In this document: piece after piece, positions 27,031 through 34,198 of the stretch
Position numbering within the stretch: position 1 is the stretch's first letter
Layout of the letters: each line of letters starts with the position of its first letter
Origin: Pseudomonas chlororaphis
GTDB taxonomy: Bacteria > Pseudomonadota > Gammaproteobacteria > Pseudomonadales > Pseudomonadaceae
Direction: 5' to 3'
Length of the DNA stretch: 64,000 nt
Assembly (NCBI RefSeq): GCF_000783395.1
Contig: NZ_JSFK01000023.1
Location: forward strand, 1 to 64,000
The notes under the pieces: generated by a model
Seen by the model: only the letters and a program-made list of their open reading frames with translations
What the model was told of the DNA's origin: nothing
Database searches by the model: none
Made by a program: the position numbers and the translations under genes

Positions 27031-27745
27031 CGGCGTCCGTTTTGCACGTCAGCCACGCGCCCCAGAACAAACTGCTGAAGAACCGCGTCGCCTCGCCAAA
27101 CCCGGCCTCACGCAACAGCGCCTGAACTGCCGCCTCGGAATGCGGCGGATCGGCGCCTTGCAGAATCTTGCCAAGTTTGGCTTGCACCTCCTCTGCGCTG
27201 GCACCCTGCTGCCGCCAACGCTGCCCCCACGCCTGCAGCAATAACGGTTGACTGGCATAGGCGTAATGATTGCCGGCGACGATCAGCGGCGCGCCCGGCT
27301 TGAGACGCGCCTGAATCGATTGCAGGATCTGGCGCTTGGGTTCGTCACCGTTCAGATGATGGAGCACGCCGATCAATGTCGCCGCGTCGAATGATGCATC
27401 GGCCGGCAAGTCCTCGACATTCCCGAGATGAATCTGCGTCCGATGCAGCAATTCGTTGGTCTCCAACTGCTGCACGGCGGCTTCAAGCATCGGCGCGGAA
27501 GGATCAACGGCGATGAAGCGCCACTGCGGTTCCAGCGCCGCCATCGCAATGATTTCCTGCGCGGTCCCACCAGCGCCGACCACCAGTATGTTGGCCGGGC
27601 GCGAACCGAGACTGGCCGCCAACATGCAGGCCGCCAGATCATGACAGGCGTCGTAGCCGGCCAGGGCAATGCGGCTTTGCCGGGCGTATTCGCTGGCACG
27701 GGAGGTGTCGAATTTTTCTGCGGGACTGGTCGAGGTTTGGCTCAC
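26990..27745 (-). CDS. Class I SAM-dependent methyltransferase
   Basis: 251 residues. Motif I is ILVVGAGGTAQEI (about 53-65), followed by FIAVDPSAPMLEAA (motif II, acidic residue binding SAM ribose), VEDLPADASFDAATLIGVLHH and LKPGAPLIVAG. The start is a GTG with AAGGAG eight bases upstream. The frame runs through the 3' end of the convergent AraC gene, which adds a low-complexity tail (SSDSALPP). The target is unknown. Confidence 0.85.
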   Translation of the reverse strand: MSQTSTSPAEKFDTSRASEYARQSRIALAGYDACHDLAACMLAASLGSRPANILVVGAGGTAQEIIAMAALEPQWRFIAVDPSAPMLEAAVQQLETNELLHRTQIHLGNVEDLPADASFDAATLIGVLHHLNGDEPKRQILQSIQARLKPGAPLIVAGNHYAYASQPLLLQAWGQRWRQQGASAEEVQAKLGKILQGADPPHSEAAVQALLREAGFGEATRFFSSLFWGAWLTCKTDAAKSSDSALPPTLA

Positions 27746-27857
27746 GGCAATGCTCCTTGTTTTTGAGCACGCTACGCCGAAGTGAGCGCGAGGAAAAATT
27801 CATTCGTTTCATGCCCTGCATTCCTTGCGGGAATGCGGGCGTGTGAACCGTGTGTTG

Positions 27858-28295
27858 TTAACGCTGAGCGAGCAATGCCTGCAGCCCATTGTGACCCTCA
27901 ACTATCAGGCTTTGGATCAGTGCCTGATAGTGCTCAGCGGTATTCAAATCTTGAGGATCAAAACTTGCCGACCAACTGATGAGCGTTTTGTCCTGTCCTG
28001 GCAAAGCCACCAATTTCACGCTGGCCACGTAATTGTCCAGCGGTAACGGTGCCTCTTCAAAGCGGTAGACCAGCGAAAACGCTGAGTCATCAAGCGCCAA
28101 CAAGCGTTCTCTGACAACCGCGCCATCGGTCAGCGTGAGGGTGCGAATGCACCCCACCCTCTGCGCCGCCCCGCCTTCGATCTGGCTGTTCACGATCGAA
28201 GGATGCCAGTTCTGAATCTGGCCAAACTGCTTCAACACGCTCCAGACCTGTTGTGCATCGCCGTCCACGACAGCGGCAAACTCAACCATTGGCAT
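27858..28295 (-). CDS. SRPBCC-fold protein
   Basis: 145 residues beginning MPMVEFAAVVDGDAQQVWSV, followed by FGQIQNWHPSI and a VGCIRTLTLTDGAVVRERLL strand pair. This is the START/polyketide-cyclase-like SRPBCC fold that binds hydrophobic ligands in a deep pocket. AGAGG lies nine bases upstream of the ATG. It closes a leftward set with an NTF2-like protein, an SDR and an old-yellow-enzyme gene, and probably shares their promoter. Confidence 0.82.
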   Translation of the reverse strand: MPMVEFAAVVDGDAQQVWSVLKQFGQIQNWHPSIVNSQIEGGAAQRVGCIRTLTLTDGAVVRERLLALDDSAFSLVYRFEEAPLPLDNYVASVKLVALPGQDKTLISWSASFDPQDLNTAEHYQALIQSLIVEGHNGLQALLAQR

Positions 28296-28361
28296 GACAT
28301 GAATCCTCTGATTTTGATGATAAACCGCTCCCGCCAGCAGACTGCCGGGAGCGATCGATAC

Positions 28362-28748
28362 TCAGGCCTCGAACTGGTGATAAACCTTGGCGATGACCTT
28401 CCACGCGCCATCAATTTTGATCAGGGTCAGGTAGTCGTTGTAATCGGCACCAATCGCATCCGTTTCCATGTCCACACGCACCACTGCGGTGGTCGGGGTG
28501 ATCGCCAGCACGTCGAGTCGCGTGCTGATTTCGGGGGCTGCGCCGTTCTTCTCGACGAAATCGAACAAGTTCTTGATCGGGCCGCCAAGCAGTTCGCCGT
28601 TGGTGAAACCGTACATCACCGCGTCTTTATGGAAGGCTTGAGCGACGCCTTGGGCATCACCGATCCGAAGACCTTCGACGTATTGATTGGCGGTGGCGAT
28701 GACAGCGTTGTATTCAACAGTCGGCACGGATTTGATGTTCTTGGACAT
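28362..28748 (-). CDS. NTF2-like (putative lumazine-binding) protein
   Basis: 128 residues. VEGLRIGDAQGVAQAFHKDAVMYG (about 25-48) and DYLTLIKIDGAWKVIAKVYHQF at the C-terminus are the conserved ends of the PF12893-type NTF2-like family. The cone-shaped fold usually holds a small ligand or acts as an isomerase. It is the third gene of the leftward old-yellow-enzyme cluster, 81 bases after the SDR gene. Confidence 0.85.
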   Translation of the reverse strand: MSKNIKSVPTVEYNAVIATANQYVEGLRIGDAQGVAQAFHKDAVMYGFTNGELLGGPIKNLFDFVEKNGAAPEISTRLDVLAITPTTAVVRVDMETDAIGADYNDYLTLIKIDGAWKVIAKVYHQFEA

Positions 28749-28829
28749 TGTTGTTTCCTATCGTTGGAGGTGAGTGACAAAGGCTGCCGGTAACCAGTAT
28801 TGGTACCCGGCAGCAGGAACAGCCGACGG

Positions 28830-29573
28830 TTACCAATCCTGGCGCGTCGGCGAAATGATCAGGTCGTTGACGGTGACGTTTTCCGGCTGATTGAGTGCGT
28901 AGATCACGGCACGCGCGATATCGTCAGACGCAATGGCGATGCGGTTGAGTTCCTGTGCAGCCTTGCGCCCTTCCGGATCACTGACCTTGTCCGCCCAGCC
29001 GGTATTGATAACGCCGGGGCTGACCGTGTTAACGCGGATGCCATGCTGTACGCCCAGCTCCTTGCGCATGGACTCGGTCATGGCTTGCACGAAAAATTTG
29101 GTGGCGCTGTAAACACCCGCCGCCGGCCCGACCTGATGGCCGGCCACTGAGTCCATGTTGAGGATCTGCCCGGACTTGTGCTCCAGCATCATTGGCAGCA
29201 CGGCCGCTGTGGCATTGAGATAGCCCTTGATGTTCACGTCGATCATCTTGTCCCAATCCTCTACGGCCAGATCGACCCAGTTGGAGAACAGCATCAGCCC
29301 GGCGTTGTTCACCAGAATGTCGACAGCGCCATAGGTGTCCTGAGCGAATCTGGCGAGCGCCCGGGTTTGATCCAGTCGGGTTACATCAGTGGTAAAAGCG
29401 GCTACGTCGTGACCGGCTTCACGCAACTCGGCGACGAAGGCTGCCAGCCCCTGTTCATCCAGCGCGGCGGCAACGACGCGAACGCCGTGAGCCGCCAGCG
29501 CACGTGTGGTGGCCGCGCCGATACCGGAGGATGCGCCGGTGACGATGGCGACTTTGTTGTGTAGATAATTCAT
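28830..29573 (-). CDS. Short-chain dehydrogenase/reductase (SDR)
   Basis: 247 residues. The cofactor motif TGASSGIGAATTRAL is near residue 12. NNAG is present, and the catalytic YxxxK is YSATK (about residues 150-154), with the serine in MDSVAGHQ. AAGAGGAG precedes the ATG; a start 39 codons upstream lacks support. It follows the alkene reductase gene by 46 bases, so the pair may act in sequence on an enone and the resulting carbonyl (inference). Confidence 0.88.
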   Translation of the reverse strand: MNYLHNKVAIVTGASSGIGAATTRALAAHGVRVVAAALDEQGLAAFVAELREAGHDVAAFTTDVTRLDQTRALARFAQDTYGAVDILVNNAGLMLFSNWVDLAVEDWDKMIDVNIKGYLNATAAVLPMMLEHKSGQILNMDSVAGHQVGPAAGVYSATKFFVQAMTESMRKELGVQHGIRVNTVSPGVINTGWADKVSDPEGRKAAQELNRIAIASDDIARAVIYALNQPENVTVNDLIISPTRQDW

Positions 29574-29619
29574 GTTCCGCTCCTCTTTACAGTGAATGCG
29601 ATTGCGTCCGGGTGTGTAT

Positions 29620-30723
29620 TCAGGCGTTAGCGGTGGGCCAATCGATGTAGCCTTTGGCGCCCCCACCGTAGTAACTCTCACGCGGCGCAATGGTCAGTTC
29701 GAGACCGCGCTGCAGACGCGCCACCAGGTCGGGGTTGGCAATAAACAAGCGACCAAACGCCACCGCATCGATGCGGCCCTGCGCCCGCCGTTCAAGCGCC
29801 ATCGCCAGGTCATAGTTGTTGTTGCCAATGAACGCGCCTTCGAACTGCGCACTCAGCGCGTCCAGATCCACCCCGGCCGGCACGGTGCGCGACGTGGCCG
29901 TGGCGCCTTCGACAAAATGCAGATAGGCCAGATTGAATCGATTGAGTTGCTGGATCAGGAAGCCGTAAGTCGCCATGACATTGCTGTCGGGCGGCGTATT
30001 GCCGGCATCGGGGGTTACCGGTGAGAGTCGGATACCGACGCGGTCGCTGCCCCAGATGGACACCACCGCTGCGGTGACCTCCAGCGTCAGCCGGGCACGG
30101 TTCTCGATGGAGCCGCCGTACTGATCGGTGCGCTGATTGGTCGAATCGCGCAGAAACTGGTCGAGCAGATAACTGTTGGCAGAATGCACTTCCACACCGT
30201 CGAAACCGGCGCGCTTGGCGTTCTCGGCAGCCAGTTTGTACTGCTCGATGATTTCCGGAATTTCCGAGGTCTCAAGCGCACGCGGCATCGACACTTCGAC
30301 AAAACCTTTCTCGGTGTACGTGCTGCCCTCAGCCTTGATCGCCGAAGGCGCGACCGGTGCCTGGCCATTGGGCTGCAACTCGACACTGGAGAAACGCCCG
30401 ACGTGCCACAACTGGCTGACTATTTTCCCGCCGGCGGCGTGCACGGCATCGGTGACTTTCTTCCACCCGGCGACCTGCTCTTGCGACCAGATTCCCGGAG
30501 TCATCGCATAGCCGCGCCCCTGGGCGGAAATGTTTGTCGCTTCGGCGATGATCAGGCCTGCACTGGCGCGCTGGGCGTAATAGGTCGCATGCATTTCATT
30601 CGGCACGCCGTCTTCGGCCATGCGGCTGCGGGTCACCGGTGCCATGACAATCCGGTTGGCTAACTGCAGCGCGCCCATAGTCATGGGCGAGAAAAGGTCG
30701 GTATCTACAGCGTTATCAATCAT
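29620..30723 (-). CDS. Alkene reductase, old yellow enzyme family (NemA-like)
   Basis: 367 residues of a TIM-barrel FMN enzyme that reduces activated C=C bonds and nitro compounds with NAD(P)H. Key segments are LANRIVMAPVTRSRM (FMN-binding N-terminus), QLWHVGR, the catalytic pair in GVEVHSANSYLLDQFLRD (His and Asn, about 180-185), DQYGGSIENRARL, and VAFGRLFIANPDL with the phosphate-binding end. GGAG lies close upstream of the ATG. A TetR/NemR-like palindrome lies 17 bases before the start, fitting electrophile-induced control. Confidence 0.92.
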   Translation of the reverse strand: MIDNAVDTDLFSPMTMGALQLANRIVMAPVTRSRMAEDGVPNEMHATYYAQRASAGLIIAEATNISAQGRGYAMTPGIWSQEQVAGWKKVTDAVHAAGGKIVSQLWHVGRFSSVELQPNGQAPVAPSAIKAEGSTYTEKGFVEVSMPRALETSEIPEIIEQYKLAAENAKRAGFDGVEVHSANSYLLDQFLRDSTNQRTDQYGGSIENRARLTLEVTAAVVSIWGSDRVGIRLSPVTPDAGNTPPDSNVMATYGFLIQQLNRFNLAYLHFVEGATATSRTVPAGVDLDALSAQFEGAFIGNNNYDLAMALERRAQGRIDAVAFGRLFIANPDLVARLQRGLELTIAPRESYYGGGAKGYIDWPTANA

Positions 30724-30739
30724 CAGAACTCCAAATCAA

Positions 30740-30754
30740 TAGACCGGTCGTCTA
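30740..30754. promoter_or_regulatory. Candidate TetR/NemR-type operator
   Basis: TAGACCGGTCGTCTA is an inverted repeat (TAGAC/GTCTA) whose centre holds the palindrome GACCGGTC. It resembles the TAGACC...GGTCTA operator of NemR that controls nemA in Escherichia coli. It sits between the alkene reductase start and its likely promoter. No TetR gene is adjacent, so the regulator must be encoded elsewhere. Confidence 0.6.
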
Positions 30755-30766
30755 GTAAAAAGACCC

Positions 30767-30794
30767 AAAAAAACGCCCCTGTGCCAGCGGGCGT
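30767..30794 (-). terminator. Intrinsic terminator of the symporter gene
   Basis: On the minus strand ACGCCC pairs with GGGCGT and the hairpin is followed by seven T (the A run at 30767-30773 on the plus strand). It ends the leftward symporter transcript just before the alkene reductase control region. Confidence 0.7.
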
Positions 30795-30840
30795 GCACTC
30801 GTTAACAGTGCGATTTCAAAAGCGAATGTCCGCGAAAAAC

Positions 30841-32097
30841 TCACACTTCGGCTGCGGTACGAGCACGTGAGGGTTCAAGCGCAGCCTTTTCCCACTTGGC
30901 AATCACCAGCGGCGCGATGGCGTTGCCCAATACGTTCAGCGTGGTAGTACCGCTGTCGATGATCCTGAAAATACCCGCGATCAACGCCACGCCCTCCAAC
31001 GGCAGACCGGCTGACGCCAAGGTTGCGGAAAGGATGATGATGGCAAACCCGGGCACTCCCGCCGCCCCTTTGGAGGTCAGCACCATCGTCACTACCAGCA
31101 AGATTTGCTGCGACAACGACAGGTCGATGCCATAGAGCTGCGCGACGAAGATCGTCGCGACGCCGAGGAAGATCGAAGCGCCGTCCAGGTTGAATGCATA
31201 ACCCACCGGCACCACGAAACTGACGATCCGACGCGGCACGCCGTAGCTCTCCAACCGGCTCATCAATTGCGGCATGACCGCGGCTGATGCGGCACTTGAG
31301 AACGCCAGAATCAGTTCACTGCGGAAGTAGCGAATCAACTTGAAAATGTTCTCGCCAATCAAGTAGCAAATGCCACCAAGTATCACCAGGGCGAAGACCA
31401 CCAGCGCCAGGTAAACCACGCCGATCAATTTGAGCAATGGCAACAGAGAGGCAAAACCAAACGTCGCGACCGTTGCGCCAATCATGCCGAAGACGCCAAT
31501 CGGCGCGTAGGCCATGACCATTGAGACGACTTTGAACATCGCATCGGAAATGCTCTGAACCAGCGCAATGGCAGGTGCACTTTTTTCTCTCGGCAGCGCA
31601 TTCAGGGCGAGGCCGAACAGCACGGCAAAGAACAGCACCGAGAGCAATTTCGCTTCCGACATCGCCAGCAGAACATTATCCGGGACGATGTTCTGCAAGA
31701 TCACCAGCGCGCCTTTTGACGGCTCCATGTTGATCAATGCCGTGCCGTGCGACAGGCCGGAAATATCGGTACCGGTACCCGGCTCGAAGATGTTCGCGAA
31801 ACACAGGCCGACGACGATGGCTAGCGCGGTAATCGCGAAGAAGTATCCCAGCGACTTGATGCCCATGCGGCCAAACGACTTGTTATCGCCACCGCCGGCA
31901 ATGCCCAGAATCATGCAACAGAACACAATCGGTACCACCACCATCTTCATCATCTTGATAAAGATGTCACCCAGAGGCTTCAGAATCTCCGCGCTGACCC
32001 ATGTTTGATACTGCGGATGGGTATTGAAATACCAACCGACGAGCACGCCAAGCAACAGCCCGGCAACGATTTGCCACACCAAGGGAATACGTTTCAT
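30841..32097 (-). CDS. Dicarboxylate/amino acid:cation symporter (DAACS family)
   Basis: 418 residues with the family's eight helices and two re-entrant loops. Conserved blocks are GDIFIKMMKMVVVPIVFCCMI, the serine-rich hairpin FSSAASAAVMPQLMSRL (HP1), GYAFNLDGASIFLGVATIFVAQ, TSKGAAGVPG (HP2) and GIFRIIDSGTTTLNVLGNAIA near the C-terminus. It belongs to the GltP/DctA group, cotransporting glutamate/aspartate or C4-dicarboxylates with H+ or Na+. The exact substrate cannot be assigned. It stands as a single unit with its own terminator. Confidence 0.92.
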   Translation of the reverse strand: MKRIPLVWQIVAGLLLGVLVGWYFNTHPQYQTWVSAEILKPLGDIFIKMMKMVVVPIVFCCMILGIAGGGDNKSFGRMGIKSLGYFFAITALAIVVGLCFANIFEPGTGTDISGLSHGTALINMEPSKGALVILQNIVPDNVLLAMSEAKLLSVLFFAVLFGLALNALPREKSAPAIALVQSISDAMFKVVSMVMAYAPIGVFGMIGATVATFGFASLLPLLKLIGVVYLALVVFALVILGGICYLIGENIFKLIRYFRSELILAFSSAASAAVMPQLMSRLESYGVPRRIVSFVVPVGYAFNLDGASIFLGVATIFVAQLYGIDLSLSQQILLVVTMVLTSKGAAGVPGFAIIILSATLASAGLPLEGVALIAGIFRIIDSGTTTLNVLGNAIAPLVIAKWEKAALEPSRARTAAEV

Positions 32098-32209
32098 GTC
32101 TAGCCTTTTTGTTGGAATGAAAGGTCTGCGCTATGGGCAGTTGCTAGAGTCATGAGCTTCCAGCTCACTAGAGAACAAATGGCACAACCTGGTTGTGCCA
32201 TGGCGGTTG

Positions 32210-32635
32210 TCATTTGGCGAAGAGCTGGCTCATATCCTTGAAAGCCTTGAATTCGAGAGCGTTGCCGCATGGATCAAATAGGAACATGGTGGCTTGCTCG
32301 CCAACCTGCCCTTGAAAGCGGATGTAAGGTTCGATCACAAACTCGGTGCCAAAGGACTTCAGGCGTTCGGCCAATGCTTCCCACTGCTGCCATCCCAAAA
32401 TGATGCCGAAGTGCGGAACAGGAACGTCGTGGCCGTCGACCGGATTGCTGTGAACACTTTCCTGGGAAGCGGTTTTCGGGTGTTCGTGAATGACCAGTTG
32501 ATGGCCATAAAAGTCGAAGTCGACCCACTGGTGACTGGAGCGTCCTTCTGCAAGTCCGAAGACCTCACCGTAAAAGGTGCGCGCTGCAGCCAGATCGTAA
32601 ACGGGGATAGCGAGGTGAAAAGGCGAGAGACTCAT
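32210..32635 (-). CDS. VOC family protein
   Basis: 141 residues starting MSLSPFHLAIPVYDLAAARTFYGEVFG, with HPKTAS and a C-terminal FDPCGNALEFKAF holding the final metal-binding Glu of the VOC fold. GGAG lies five bases before this ATG, which is preferred over one five codons earlier. It is divergent from a LysR regulator with 155 bases between, so it is probably that regulator's target. Confidence 0.85.
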   Translation of the reverse strand: MSLSPFHLAIPVYDLAAARTFYGEVFGLAEGRSSHQWVDFDFYGHQLVIHEHPKTASQESVHSNPVDGHDVPVPHFGIILGWQQWEALAERLKSFGTEFVIEPYIRFQGQVGEQATMFLFDPCGNALEFKAFKDMSQLFAK

Positions 32636-32790
32636 CAGAACTCCGATCATATTCTTGTGGGTTGGCGAACGTTCCTACCGTCATCGGCGTTTTCGGTTCA
32701 GCCGCTGGCGGGGATGGGAAACATCCTAGGACGGATAACCCAACATAAAAATCAATATATATTTCTTAGAAACACAATTAATATTTGTGA

Positions 32791-33696
32791 ATGATCAAAG
32801 AACTGAAGACACTCATCGCAGTAGCACGCGAAGGCACATTCGCTGCTGCCGGTAACCGGATCGGCCTCACACAGGCCGCCGTCAGCGCACAGATCCAGCG
32901 TCTGGAAGCCGAGCTCGGCTTTGAGCTTTTCGACAGAAAGGGGCGCTCGGCACACCTCAACAGGATGGGCCACCAGATACTGCTGCAAGCGCAAGAGCTG
33001 CTGCGGCTCTACGACAGTCTCGGTACTACAACGGTGGGACTGCCGCCCAGCGTGCTGGTCAACATTGGCGCGATTGCGTCGGTGCAGCGCTCTTATCTGC
33101 CTGATGCCCTGGCGAAGTTCCACCAACACTGCCCGCAGTGCCGATCCCGCGTGGTGCCGGGGTTGTCGATGGAACTGGTCAACCTCGTTGATACTGGCGA
33201 GATCGACATGGCCGTGATCATCCGCCCACCCTTCTCACTGCAGAGTGATCTGCGCTGGACCACCCTGGCGCTGGAGCCTTACCGGTTGATCGTGCCACGC
33301 GCAGTGCCGGGCGATGACTGGACCCACTTACTGTGCAGCCAGCCGTTCATTCGCTACGACCGATCCTCCTTCGGCGGCAGACAGGTTGACCGTTTTCTGC
33401 GGCAGATGCATTTCACTCTGCACGAGGTCTGCGAGCTGGATGAACTGGAGGCGATCATCAAGCTGGTCGAGAACGGAGTCGGCGTAGCGCTGGTGCCGCA
33501 GACGGCACCGGATTTTGCATGGCCCGCTGGTGTCCGGGTACTCGACCTCGGCCAGCACACCTTCCACCGCGATATCGGCCTTGTACACCGGTCTCGCCAG
33601 ACCTTCACCGAACCAGTGCGAATGCTGGCCGAGCTGATCAGTGCTCAGGTCAATCCCGGTTCAATCCCTGATACGTTCAAAGAGAACCATCATTAA
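32791..33696 (+). CDS. LysR-family transcriptional regulator
   Basis: 301 residues. The N-terminal winged helix MIKELKTLIAVAREGTFAAA through QAAVSAQIQRLEAELGFELFDR (about 1-50) is typical. The C-terminal part is the two-lobed ligand domain, with VNIGAIASVQRSYLPDALAKF opening lobe I and ENGVGVALVPQTAP in lobe II. The control region shared with the divergent VOC gene is AT-rich (ATCAATATATATTTC near 32751), where a LysR site would be expected. Confidence 0.92.
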   Translation: MIKELKTLIAVAREGTFAAAGNRIGLTQAAVSAQIQRLEAELGFELFDRKGRSAHLNRMGHQILLQAQELLRLYDSLGTTTVGLPPSVLVNIGAIASVQRSYLPDALAKFHQHCPQCRSRVVPGLSMELVNLVDTGEIDMAVIIRPPFSLQSDLRWTTLALEPYRLIVPRAVPGDDWTHLLCSQPFIRYDRSSFGGRQVDRFLRQMHFTLHEVCELDELEAIIKLVENGVGVALVPQTAPDFAWPAGVRVLDLGQHTFHRDIGLVHRSRQTFTEPVRMLAELISAQVNPGSIPDTFKENHH

Positions 33697-33796
33697 CTGC
33701 ATCAATAACAGCCATTAACTCAATGAAGTTCTCTTATCAGGCTCGCGGCGTAAGATCGGCTCCAGACCTAACCACTACACCTCGGAGCACACACTC

Positions 33797-34030
33797 ATGA
33801 AACGCCAAGCCCTTCTCAGCATCGCTTTCTCGCTGTTCGCCCTGAATGCATTTGCCGCTGAACCTGCCACCCAGACAGATCCGTTGTTCAGCGATGCAGT
33901 CGCCGCCGCTACTCAGACCGACCCACTGTTCAGCGATGCAGTGGCCGCCGCCACCGAAACCGATCCGCTGTTCAGCGATGCAATCGCCGAAGGCGGTTCA
34001 GACCGTTTGATTGAACGCCGCGCCGTCTGA
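33797..34030 (+). CDS. Small exported protein with three TDPLFSDA repeats
   Basis: 77 residues. A signal peptide (1-20, ending LNAFAA) is followed by three 14-residue repeats: two identical TQTDPLFSDAVAAA and one TETDPLFSDAIAEG. A short basic tail DRLIERRAV closes it. There are no cysteines and no known domain; a periplasmic or secreted role is inferred from the signal peptide alone. It lies between the LysR gene and its own terminator, probably as a single-gene transcript. Function unknown. Confidence 0.75.
   Translation: MKRQALLSIAFSLFALNAFAAEPATQTDPLFSDAVAAATQTDPLFSDAVAAATETDPLFSDAIAEGGSDRLIERRAV
33869..33994. repeat. Three tandem 42-bp repeats within the small exported protein gene
   Basis: Each 42-base unit encodes 14 residues (TQTDPLFSDAVAAA type). 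The three units differ mainly at third codon positions, so the protein repeat is kept while the DNA has diverged. This suggests selection on the peptide rather than recent duplication. Confidence 0.9.
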
Positions 34031-34062
34031 ATGCAGCGCTTCACCGCAGTCACCGAAGAAAG

Positions 34063-34089
34063 GCCCGACCTCATCAGTCGGGCTTTTTT
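34063..34089 (+). terminator. Intrinsic terminator
   Basis: GCCCGAC pairs with GTCGGGC over a seven-base loop, followed by six T. It ends the repeat-protein transcript ahead of the MscS gene. Confidence 0.85.
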
Positions 34090-34198
34090 CGTCTGGGCGT
34101 TCAGCCCGACAGCCCTGCGTGCTCCGAAACTTTTCCTCGCCAAACGGCCCGATCACCTAACCTCATAGACTGTGTGATCCACTCGAGCCGCCTCACCC

